Shown here: positions 50,974 to 57,488 of the stretch, piece after piece
Layout of the letters: each line of letters opens with the position of its first letter
Numbering within the stretch: position 1 is the first letter of the stretch
Origin: Draconibacterium mangrovi
Lineage (GTDB): Bacteria > Bacteroidota > Bacteroidia > Bacteroidales > Prolixibacteraceae
Direction of reading: 5' to 3'
DNA length: 64,000 nt
NCBI RefSeq assembly: GCF_010586825.1
Contig: NZ_JAAAGB010000001.1
Coordinates: 372,001 to 436,000 of the forward strand
Position numbers and translations under genes: made by a program
The notes under the pieces: model-generated
Seen by the model: the letters and a program-made list of their open reading frames with translations, nothing else
Databases searched by the model: none
What the model was told of the DNA's origin: nothing

Positions 50974-52150
50974 TTACCACGTTGAAATAGAGTTCCAGCA
51001 AAAGCGACCGAAAGGCGAAATTGCCTGTGGCGACGTGTTTCAGTCGAGTATAATTCGCGAAGAAGGACGCACCATTTTAGTATTGAGCGACGGCATCGGG
51101 CACGGAATTAAAGCGAGCGTTTTGGCAACCCTGACTTCCACCATGGCATTAAAATATTCGCTGCTGCATACCAAACCTGAAGTGGCCGCACGCATTATTA
51201 TGGAGACCCTGCCCAAAAGCAGCGACGGGAAAGAAAGTTATGCCACATTCACCATCATTGAGCTGGACGGCGAAGGACACGTGCGAATTGTAAATTACGA
51301 CAACCCCGGAATTTTGGTGCTCCGGAACGGAGTTGCCATGCAGGGGAAAGAATATAACCTCACCATCCAGGGAGAGGAGAACCAGGGCAAAGTACTGCAT
51401 TGCAAGGAATTTACTGCGCGTAAAGAAGACCGCATAATCTTTATGTCTGACGGCGTGCCACAGTCAGGATTGGGCAACCAGCGCTACCCGCTGGGCTGGG
51501 GAATGGAAAACATCGAAGATTTTGCGCTGAACCAAATCAAACGAATGCCTGATATTTCTGCTACAAAACTGGCACGAAAAATTGTCAACCAGGCCGTAAT
51601 GAACGATCAGTTTTCGGTAAAAGACGACACCAGTTGCGGCGTAATGTATTTTCGCGAGCCACGCAAATTTATGCTGATCACCGGGCCGCCTTTCTACAAA
51701 ATAAAAGACTACGACTTTGTTGGCCGCATTCAGGGTTTCGAAGGAAAGAAAATTATATGCGGAGGAACCACTGCCGAAATTATTGCCCGCGAACTCGACC
51801 TTACCGTTGAAATTCAGCACGGTAATAAAAACCTGGAGAAATTACCGCCAACGGCTAAAATGAAGGGTTTTGAAATGGTTACGGAAGGTATTCTTACTCT
51901 GGGGAAAGTGGAAGAAATATTGGAAAATTACGACAGCGATACCCGATTGACTGATAGCCCACCCGAAGAAATTGTGAAGCTATTACTACAGCACGATTGT
52001 ATCGATATCATTGTTGGAACCCGTATTAACTGGGCACACCAGGATCCGGAACAACCGTTGGAACTTGAACTTCGGAAATTCGTAGTAAAACGCATTGTTA
52101 AACTACTGATACACAAATTCTTTAAGAAGGTAAAGATCGAATACGTATAA
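50951..52150 (+). CDS. SpoIIE-type PP2C phosphatase with extra C-terminal domain
   Basis: A 399-residue protein from the ATG at 50951. Residues about 5-225 are a PP2C/SpoIIE phosphatase: GEIACGDVFQSSII, VLSDGIGHGIKASVLATLTS (metal Asp), FMSDGVPQSGLGN, and VKDDTSCGVMYF (Asp). Residues 230-399 form a second domain with LITGPPFYKIKDYDF and ICGGTTAEIIARELDL that I do not recognise. A SpoIIE-type phosphatase next to RsbW-like HATPases suggests a partner-switching circuit, but no STAS-domain antagonist is present in the window. Confidence 0.88.
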   Translation: MVTTTNPDYHVEIEFQQKRPKGEIACGDVFQSSIIREEGRTILVLSDGIGHGIKASVLATLTSTMALKYSLLHTKPEVAARIIMETLPKSSDGKESYATFTIIELDGEGHVRIVNYDNPGILVLRNGVAMQGKEYNLTIQGEENQGKVLHCKEFTARKEDRIIFMSDGVPQSGLGNQRYPLGWGMENIEDFALNQIKRMPDISATKLARKIVNQAVMNDQFSVKDDTSCGVMYFREPRKFMLITGPPFYKIKDYDFVGRIQGFEGKKIICGGTTAEIIARELDLTVEIQHGNKNLEKLPPTAKMKGFEMVTEGILTLGKVEEILENYDSDTRLTDSPPEEIVKLLLQHDCIDIIVGTRINWAHQDPEQPLELELRKFVVKRIVKLLIHKFFKKVKIEYV

Positions 52151-52269
52151 AAACAAAAGTAAGAAGAACTGCAATAGGTTGAACAAAGCAGTCCGAATTT
52201 CGTACTACTACTGAGGGTCTTCCCCATGATTAGAATATTAATTCTTTCAAAATAAAAACAAGACCGGAT

Positions 52270-52881
52270 ATGAAAACAATAATTACCATCTTATTCTCGA
52301 TTCTGTTTCTCACTTCGTTTGGACAAATCAAACGTTTTCTGATTCAGGGACAAATAGTCGATCAAAACGACAATCCAGTCAGCGATGTTTATATCGTAAA
52401 TCTCGACAACCACGATAAAGATATCAGTCAGAAAAACGGCGTATTTTCAGTATGGGTATCACCAGGCGATTCATTGGTGTTTTCGCACATTTCGTATTTC
52501 AGAAAAATAACTTCGGTTCACACACTGCTCGTTAATCCTAAAGTAGAGCTGGTTTCCGAAAATGTCGACATTCCAGAAGTTGTTGTGTCGCCTGAACAGG
52601 TTTTAGAAATTGACAAGGCTCAGGAAAACCTTGCGTTTATGCAAGAATACAGACCTCCCATTAAATTTCGAATGGCAGGAGAGGAAAGTGACCCGGTTAC
52701 CACAATAATGACCCAAAATAACGACCTGATGCGCTCTGAGGCCTCATCGATAAGCATTGTCCGCTTTTCTCCTTCTGAAAATATTGGTAGACTTTTTACC
52801 CACTGGAAAAAGGATCAATCGGATGATTATTTTTCTACACCTAAAACCCACGAAGAACTTGAGAAAAAGAAAAACAAGTAA
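52270..52881 (+). CDS. exported carboxypeptidase-regulatory-like protein
   Basis: A 203-residue protein with a signal peptide (ILFSILFLTSFGQ), one CarboxypepD_reg-like domain (IQGQIVDQNDNPVSDVYIV, KNGVFSVWVSPGDSLVFSHI), then a helical linker and a Lys/Glu-rich tail (KTHEELEKKKNK). It resembles the small protein at 17336-17737 but is longer. Such proteins are common in Bacteroidota envelopes; function unknown. Its stop codon begins a perfect 9-bp inverted repeat (52881-52907). Confidence 0.75.
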   Translation: MKTIITILFSILFLTSFGQIKRFLIQGQIVDQNDNPVSDVYIVNLDNHDKDISQKNGVFSVWVSPGDSLVFSHISYFRKITSVHTLLVNPKVELVSENVDIPEVVVSPEQVLEIDKAQENLAFMQEYRPPIKFRMAGEESDPVTTIMTQNNDLMRSEASSISIVRFSPSENIGRLFTHWKKDQSDDYFSTPKTHEELEKKKNK

Positions 52882-52907
52882 GAAGAAGAGCACCATTATC
52901 TTCTTCT
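52881..52907. repeat. perfect inverted repeat at the end of an exported-protein gene
   Basis: AGAAGAAGA (52881-52889) and TCTTCTTCT (52899-52907) begin in the stop codon of the gene at 52270-52881. No T-run follows, so a terminator is doubtful. Confidence 0.4.
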
Positions 52908-52991
52908 CTACCCATTTATCATTATCTTTAATTACATCATACAAACTTTTAGGCATTCCAGCTGTTCTTTAGATGTAAAAAATTAAAAGAT

Positions 52992-53528
52992 ATGAAAAAG
53001 CTAATTCTTATAAACGTATTACTCTTAGCTGTAATTACAGCTTTTGGACAAAGTTCTCTACACGATTTTACGGTGAAAGATATTGAAGGAAACGATTTTG
53101 ATCTTTCTTCATTGAAGGGGAAAAAAGTATTGGTCGTAAACACAGCATCAAAGTGTGGACTGACTCCGCAATTTGAACAATTGCAAAGTGTGTTTGAGCA
53201 ATATGGAGGCAACGATTTTGTTATTATTGGGTTTCCTGCTAATAATTTTGCCAACCAGGAGCCTAAAAGCAATTCCGAAATTGTTGAATTTTGTGAGATG
53301 AATTATGGAGTTACCTTCCCCATGATGTCGAAAATCTCGGTGAAGGGCGATGACATGCATCCGGTTTACCAGTGGCTGACTCAGAAGAGTAAAAACGGAA
53401 AACAGGATTCTGAAGTTAGCTGGAACTTTCAAAAATACCTGATCGACGAAAATGGAAAGTTAGTTGAGGTAATTGAACCCAAAGTAAAACCTGATGATGC
53501 TAAAATCATCAGCTGGATTACAAATTAA
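52992..53528 (+). CDS. exported glutathione peroxidase-like protein
   Basis: A 178-residue GPx-family protein with a signal peptide (LLAVITAFGQ). Peroxidatic Cys in NTASKCGLTPQFEQL (near residue 55), then GFPANNFANQEPKSNSEI (the family GFPCNQF has Ala/Asn here), a second Cys in VEFCEMNYGVTFPMM that may be the resolving residue, and the catalytic Trp/Asn in SWNFQKYL. In bacteria these usually use thioredoxin-type reductants and detoxify peroxides; the signal peptide places this copy in the periplasm. Monocistronic; terminator downstream. Confidence 0.9.
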   Translation: MKKLILINVLLLAVITAFGQSSLHDFTVKDIEGNDFDLSSLKGKKVLVVNTASKCGLTPQFEQLQSVFEQYGGNDFVIIGFPANNFANQEPKSNSEIVEFCEMNYGVTFPMMSKISVKGDDMHPVYQWLTQKSKNGKQDSEVSWNFQKYLIDENGKLVEVIEPKVKPDDAKIISWITN

Positions 53529-53553
53529 TCACAGTAATTCATATAACTAAAAC

Positions 53554-53585
53554 AAAAAAGGCCGACTAATTGTCGACCTTTTTTT
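53554..53585. terminator. bidirectional terminator between GPx gene and tRNA-like unit
   Basis: GGCCGAC/GTCGACC with a 5-nt loop (53560-53578), A-run on the left and TTTTTTT on the right. The same hairpin recurs after each tRNA-like unit of the array; here it also ends the GPx transcript. Confidence 0.85.
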
Positions 53586-53586
53586 G

Positions 53587-53749
53587 TGGGGAGTACTGGA
53601 TTCGAACCAGTGACCCTCCCGATTTACATCGGGATGCTTTGTACCAATGCCGAAAATCTTAAAACTTTGTTTTATTAGATTTTCGTACATCCTCGATAAA
53701 AAATAAAATCATAGATTTCTGTTTTATCGGGACTGAGCTAAGACTCCTC
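53587..53749 (-). pseudogene. tRNA-like unit 1, split by an 84-nt insertion
   Basis: Minus-strand sequence from 53749 begins with a tRNA-like 5' region including TTAGCTCAGT (D-arm start), is broken by 53648-53731, and resumes TTGGTACAAAGCATCCCGAT and a complete T-arm (GGTTCGAATCC) with 3' strand ACTCCCC. The anticodon arm is CCCGAT, GTAA, ATCGGG: a 6-bp stem with a 4-nt loop. The acceptor pairs poorly. The insertion can fold into two hairpins (53651-53685 and 53694-53729). The 5' end coincides with the stop of the GIY-YIG gene. Confidence 0.6.
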
Positions 53750-53983
53750 AATCAATTTCAAAATTGCACTTCTACTTTTCCATTTTTTAAGTTGGGTTTC
53801 GCGCCCCAAAGCATCACTTTTATCATTAAAGGTTTCATAATACTTTAACTCCCACGGCTTCCCGGTTGATGTGAATCCTTTATTCGACGTATTATGTCGC
53901 TGCAAACGACCTTCTAAATCTCCTGTAGAGCCAATATAGAATTTATCTAACTTTTGAGAATATATTATGTAACAATAATACAT
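53738..53983 (-). CDS. small GIY-YIG nuclease
   Basis: An 81-residue stand-alone GIY-YIG domain from the ATG at 53983 (an earlier ATG at 53998 adds five residues). Catalytic order YYCYIIYSQKLDKFYIGSTG (GIY-YIG), LEGRLQRHNTSNKGFTSTGK (Arg), ELKYYETFNDKSDALGRETQ (Glu). Homologues may be homing endonucleases or UvrC/Slx-like domains. The ORF ends LIEES and TAG within the 5' part of tRNA-like unit 1, and starts just after the terminator of unit 2, so it lies inside the tRNA array. Confidence 0.88.
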   Translation of the reverse strand: MYYCYIIYSQKLDKFYIGSTGDLEGRLQRHNTSNKGFTSTGKPWELKYYETFNDKSDALGRETQLKKWKSRSAILKLIEES

Positions 53984-54028
53984 GAAGAGAAGATACAAAA
54001 AAAGGCCGACTAACTGTCGACCTTTTCG

Positions 54029-54096
54029 TGGGAACTACTGGATTCGAACCAGTAACCCTCCCGATGCAAATCGGGATGCTCTGAACCAACTGAGCA
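54029..54096 (-). pseudogene. tRNA-like unit 2, 5'-truncated
   Basis: Starts with ATGCTCAGTTGGTTCAGAGC (D-arm only; no acceptor 5' strand or TA at 8-9), anticodon arm CCCGAT, TTGC, ATCGGG (6-bp stem, 4-nt loop), full T-arm, and a 3' strand with changes relative to the Val genes. Followed by the GGTCGAC-type terminator. It could not form an acceptor stem. Confidence 0.75.
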
Positions 54097-54138
54097 TTTT
54101 AAACAAAAAAGGCCGACAAACGTCGACCTTTCTTTTTG

Positions 54139-54206
54139 TGGGGAGTACTGGATTCGAACCAGTGACCCTCCCGATACAAATCGGGATGCTCTGAACCAAC
54201 TGAGCA
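54139..54206 (-). pseudogene. tRNA-like unit 3, 5'-truncated
   Basis: Same structure as unit 2; anticodon arm CCCGAT, TTGT, ATCGGG. Exactly 111 bp from unit 4 and 110 bp from unit 2. T-arm and 3' ACTCCCC are as in the Val genes; the acceptor 5' strand is absent and replaced by TTTTAAA. Confidence 0.75.
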
Positions 54207-54249
54207 TTTTAAAACAAAAAAGGCCGACAAACGTCGACCTTTCTTTTTG

Positions 54250-54317
54250 TGGGGAGTACTGGATTCGAACCAGTGACCCTCCCGATACAAATCGGGATGC
54301 TCTGAACCAACTGAGCA
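54250..54317 (-). pseudogene. tRNA-like unit 4, 5'-truncated
   Basis: Identical to unit 3 over the tRNA-like part and exactly 111 bp from the tRNA-Val at 54361. The identity suggests recent tandem duplication or gene conversion. Confidence 0.75.
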
Positions 54318-54325
54318 TTTTAAAA

Positions 54326-54352
54326 CAAAAAAGGCCGACAAACGTCGACCTT
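54326..54352 (-). terminator. terminator after tRNA-Val copy B
   Basis: Minus strand GGTCGAC, GTTT loop, GTCGGCC, then TTTTTT (one G-U pair). Repeated between all the tRNA-like units. Confidence 0.8.
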
Positions 54353-54360
54353 TCTTTTTG

Positions 54361-54435
54361 TGGGGAGTACTGGATTCGAACCAGTGACCCCCTGGGTGTA
54401 AACCAGGTGCTCTGAACCAACTGAGCTAACCCCCC
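54361..54435 (-). tRNA. tRNA-Val(UAC), copy B
   Basis: A 75-nt cloverleaf on the minus strand. Acceptor GGGGGGT/ACTCCCC (one G-U), D-arm GCTC/GAGC, anticodon stem CCTGG/CCAGG with loop TTTACAC (anticodon UAC), variable loop GGGTC, T-arm ACTGG/CCAGT with TTCGAAT, discriminator A. CCA is not encoded. Identical to copy A. Confidence 0.95.
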
Positions 54436-54467
54436 AATTATTTTTATCATTAACAACAAAACACATT

Positions 54468-54499
54468 AAAAAAGAGGTCAACCGAAGTTAACCTCTTTT
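54468..54499 (-). terminator. terminator after tRNA-Val copy A
   Basis: Minus strand AGAGGTTAAC, TTCG loop, GTTGACCTCT (one G-U), followed by TTTTTTAATG. Different sequence from the terminators of the repeat units. Confidence 0.85.
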
Positions 54500-54500
54500 G

Positions 54501-54575
54501 TGGGGAGTACTGGATTCGAACCAGTGACCCCCTGGGTGTAAACCAGGTGCTCTGAACCAACTGAGCTAACCCCCC
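54501..54575 (-). tRNA. tRNA-Val(UAC), copy A
   Basis: Identical in sequence to copy B and nearest to the promoter. All tRNA pairings are present; anticodon UAC for GUA/GUG valine codons. CCA not encoded. Confidence 0.95.
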
Positions 54576-54625
54576 AATATGCTTATTTCTGTTTCTGAAC
54601 GCGCCCCCTTTTCAGTAAGGCGCTG

Positions 54626-54656
54626 CAAATATAAAACCTATTTTTAGTTCTGCAAA
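54626..54656 (-). promoter_or_regulatory. promoter of the tRNA array
   Basis: Minus strand TTTG, 19-nt spacer, TATATTTG: an exact match to TTTG-N19-TAnnTTTG, with the -7 box 50 nt before the mature 5' end of tRNA-Val copy A. It lies between folC's stop (54676) and the tRNA. Confidence 0.75.
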
Positions 54657-54675
54657 AGTTTTTTCAAGAATTTTC

Positions 54676-55971
54676 TCAAAGTACTTCCGCTACTACAAAT
54701 GTGCTACCCCCTATAAATATCATATCCGTTTTATCTGCAACAAGTTGTGCCTTTTTATAAGCTTCATTTACTGATGCGTAAACCTCCCCGATCAATCCGA
54801 ACTCTTTTGCTCTTTTGGCAAGTTCATACGCATCCATGGCTCTTGCAATGTCAGCTTTTACAAAATAATAGCTGGCTTGTTTGGGTAAAAGTGCCAAAAC
54901 TTTCCCCGGATCTTTATCGCCAACAGTGCCAAAAATAAAATGCAACTGCTTGAAAGCTGTATTTTTCAACTGCTCAACAATGGACTTCATTCCGTCTTCA
55001 TTATGCCCGGTGTCGCAAACCGTTAACGGATTATTGCCAATTACCTGCCAGCGCCCCAGCAATCCGGTATTTGCAACCACACTTGCAAGCGCTGCGCGTA
55101 AATTATCTTCTGTTATTTTATACCCCTTCTCATTTAAAAGATCAACGGCTTTTAATACCGACGGAATATTTTTATGCTGGTATTGCCCCAATAAATCCAA
55201 CGCCAATTCAGGATAAACATCCTTCCCCTGCTTTTGCACATTGAGGTACTGTTTGCCATCCATTTTCAATAGTGAATAGGCCACGTTGTACTCCTGATCC
55301 GAGAAATATATTGAAGTATCAACCTCTTGCGCTTTGGCATTAAAAACCGGAGCAGTTTCAGGTTGCGTAGTTCCAATTACCACCGGAACACCCGTTTTTA
55401 TAATTCCTGCTTTTTCTCCTGCAATCTTCTCCAAAGTATCTCCGAGCAGGTTGGTATGATCTAACCCAATATTGGTAATAATACTCACATCGGGCGTAAT
55501 AATATTGGTAGAATCGAGCCGTCCGCCAAGCCCCACTTCCATTACCGCCACATCAATTTCCTGATCGGCAAAATAATCGAATGCCATAGCCACCGTCAGT
55601 TCGAAGAACGAAGGTTGAATTTTCCACAATTCATTGTTAGCTTTAAAGTTATCCACCCAATCAACCACCGCCGATTCCGGCATCATTTGTCCATTAATTT
55701 TTATGCGCTCACGGAAATCTTTCAGATGCGGCGAAGTATATAAACCGGTTTTGTATCCGGCCGCCTGAAGTACCGAAGCAAGCATATGCGAAACCGATCC
55801 TTTTCCATTGGTTCCGGCAACGTGGATTGTTCGGTATTTCCGATGTGGATGACCATAGTTTTCATCCAGTTTCAATGTATCTTCCAGGCTGTTTTTATAG
55901 GCAGCAGGCCCAGTTCGCTGAAACATAGGCAACTGACTAAACAGATAGTCTAAAGTAGCTTCGTAATTCAA
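54676..55971 (-). CDS. folC: folylpolyglutamate/dihydrofolate synthase
   Basis: A 431-residue Mur-ligase-like enzyme that adds glutamate to folates (and dihydropteroate to dihydrofolate). P-loop VAGTNGKGSVSHMLASVLQA (about 51-70), then YTSPHLKDFRERIKINGQ, DVAVMEVGLGGRLDSTNII, ITNIGLDHTNLLGDTLEKIA, and TVCDTGHNEDGMKSIVEQL. Full length with the C-terminal domain. It is divergent from the PIN-PhoH gene and just upstream of the tRNA array. Confidence 0.97.
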   Translation of the reverse strand: MNYEATLDYLFSQLPMFQRTGPAAYKNSLEDTLKLDENYGHPHRKYRTIHVAGTNGKGSVSHMLASVLQAAGYKTGLYTSPHLKDFRERIKINGQMMPESAVVDWVDNFKANNELWKIQPSFFELTVAMAFDYFADQEIDVAVMEVGLGGRLDSTNIITPDVSIITNIGLDHTNLLGDTLEKIAGEKAGIIKTGVPVVIGTTQPETAPVFNAKAQEVDTSIYFSDQEYNVAYSLLKMDGKQYLNVQKQGKDVYPELALDLLGQYQHKNIPSVLKAVDLLNEKGYKITEDNLRAALASVVANTGLLGRWQVIGNNPLTVCDTGHNEDGMKSIVEQLKNTAFKQLHFIFGTVGDKDPGKVLALLPKQASYYFVKADIARAMDAYELAKRAKEFGLIGEVYASVNEAYKKAQLVADKTDMIFIGGSTFVVAEVL

Positions 55972-56071
55972 TTAAATCAATATTTATTAACTGGTGCAAG
56001 TTTATTAATTTTTGGCGCATCAGCCCCGTTTTCTGACGAAATTATATACATTTAGAACAAATCATTTATAT

Positions 56072-57403
56072 ATGCTGAGTAAAACCAAAAAGAGTAAAAT
56101 TTTCGTTCTTGATACCAACGTAATTTTACACGATCACACATGTATTTACCAGTTCCAGGATAACGACATTATCCTACCGATTACAGTGCTCGAGGAGCTG
56201 GACAAGTTTAAACGAGGAAACGACCTTATCAACTTTCAGGCACGCGAATTTACCCGAGTGCTCGATGAAATTGTTGGAGATGACATTTTTAACGGCGGGA
56301 AATCGCTTGGTGTGGGAAAAGGCCGGTTACGAATTGAAACGGGAAAACCGTTCTCGGATGAGCTAAAAGCTTCGTTTCGTGAGGATATTCCCGATCATAG
56401 AATCCTGGCTATCGCTGATTATACAGCAAAAACTTATCCGCGTCGGAAAACGGTTCTGATCAGTAAAGACATTAACCTTCGGATGAAGGCTAAGTCGCTG
56501 GGAATTCAGGCTGAGGATTACAAAACCGACCAGGTTACCGATGAGAACGTGCTGGATAAAACCATTACTACCTTCGATAATTTTGATGATGTGGTTATCG
56601 ATCAGCTTTATCAGCAGGGTTCATTTGCAAAAGCCGATGTAAAAGGTTTTAATCCCGACGCCAACGAATGTTACATATTCAGAGGTAACCAGTCGAGTGC
56701 ACTGGCGCGTTACGATGCCAAATCGGAACGTATTTACCGCGTGGAGAAAAAATCGGCTTACGGCATAAAACCACGAAATGCGGAACAGACTTTTAGTTTG
56801 AACATGCTGATGGACCCGGAAGTAAGATTAATTGCACTTACCGGAAAAGCCGGAACAGGAAAAACCTTGCTGGCTTTGGCTGCTGCAATTGAACAACACC
56901 GCCAGTACGAGCAGATACTTTTGGCCCGTCCGATTGTGGCATTAAGCAACCGCGACCTTGGTTATTTGCCCGGCGATGCCAACGAAAAGATCAATCCGTA
57001 CATGCAACCGCTTTTCGATAACCTCGCTGTAATCAAACATACTTTCAACCCACGAAGCAACGAGTACCAGCTTATTGAAGAAATGGTGAAGGAGGAAAAA
57101 CTGAACATCACTCCGCTGGCATACATTCGCGGTAGAAGTTTATCGAATGCCTTTTTTATTATTGATGAAGCGCAAAACCTTACTCCGCACGAGATTAAAA
57201 CCATTATTACACGTGCCGGCGAAGGAACAAAAATGGTTTTCACCGGCGACTTGTGGCAGATCGACTCGCCTTACCTTGATATGAAATCGAACGGCTTGGC
57301 CTACATGGTGGATCGTATGCGCAACCAGGAATTGTTTGCACACATTAATTTGGTGAAAGGCGAACGCAGTTATTTGGCCGAACTGGCCAGTAACTTGTTA
57401 TAA
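56072..57403 (+). CDS. PIN-PhoH ATPase
   Basis: A 443-residue fusion: N-terminal PIN-like nuclease (KIFVLDTNVILHDHTCIYQF, about 8-27; PITVLEELDKFKRGND; DHRILAIADYTAK; DINLRMKAKSLGI) and a C-terminal PhoH ATPase (LTGKAGTGKTLLALAAAIEQ Walker A, about 258-277; FFIIDEAQNLTPHEIKTII Walker B; TRAGEGTKMVFTGDLWQID). Start at 56072 because the upstream TTG lies in non-coding context. Members act in RNA decay or helicase-type roles (YlaK-like); exact role unclear. Confidence 0.92.
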   Translation: MLSKTKKSKIFVLDTNVILHDHTCIYQFQDNDIILPITVLEELDKFKRGNDLINFQAREFTRVLDEIVGDDIFNGGKSLGVGKGRLRIETGKPFSDELKASFREDIPDHRILAIADYTAKTYPRRKTVLISKDINLRMKAKSLGIQAEDYKTDQVTDENVLDKTITTFDNFDDVVIDQLYQQGSFAKADVKGFNPDANECYIFRGNQSSALARYDAKSERIYRVEKKSAYGIKPRNAEQTFSLNMLMDPEVRLIALTGKAGTGKTLLALAAAIEQHRQYEQILLARPIVALSNRDLGYLPGDANEKINPYMQPLFDNLAVIKHTFNPRSNEYQLIEEMVKEEKLNITPLAYIRGRSLSNAFFIIDEAQNLTPHEIKTIITRAGEGTKMVFTGDLWQIDSPYLDMKSNGLAYMVDRMRNQELFAHINLVKGERSYLAELASNLL

Positions 57404-57428
57404 AAATAATTGATTCATAAAGAAGTAT

Positions 57429-57458
57429 TTGCAATAAGCAGCTTTTTTCTACCTTTGC
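57429..57458 (+). promoter_or_regulatory. promoter of mtaB
   Basis: TTTG (57429-57432), 18-nt spacer, TACCTTTG (57451-57458), then 30 nt to the ATG. Confidence 0.7.
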
Positions 57459-57488
57459 AGCCTATTTAGAATAATTCAAGATAGCAAG

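Larger units (their letters stand above)
54029..54360 (-). repeat. 110-111 bp tandem array of tRNA-like units and terminators
   Basis: Three units (starts at 54029, 54139, 54250) repeat every 110-111 bp and lead into the tRNA-Val at 54361 with the same step. Each unit is a tRNA-like body plus a spacer with the hairpin GGCCGAC/GTCGACC and A/T runs. Spacer and body are both conserved, so the unit duplicated as a whole. Confidence 0.85.

Noticed and set aside
41552-52150. HydE, HydF or HydG maturase genes near the hydrogenase clusters
   Set aside because: None present in the window; must be elsewhere in the genome.
54139-54317. Units 3 and 4 as functional tRNA-Thr(UGU)
   Set aside because: The 5' acceptor strand is absent and the anticodon loop would have only 6 bases (or 4 with the longest stem).
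54029-54360. Tandem 111-bp repeats as a CRISPR array
   Set aside because: Repeats are long, include tRNA bodies and terminators, have no variable spacers and no cas genes nearby.
54010-54459. A 149-codon minus-strand frame with an internal repeat
   Set aside because: Its peptide is only the translation of tRNA and tRNA-like units and their spacers; no real coding evidence.
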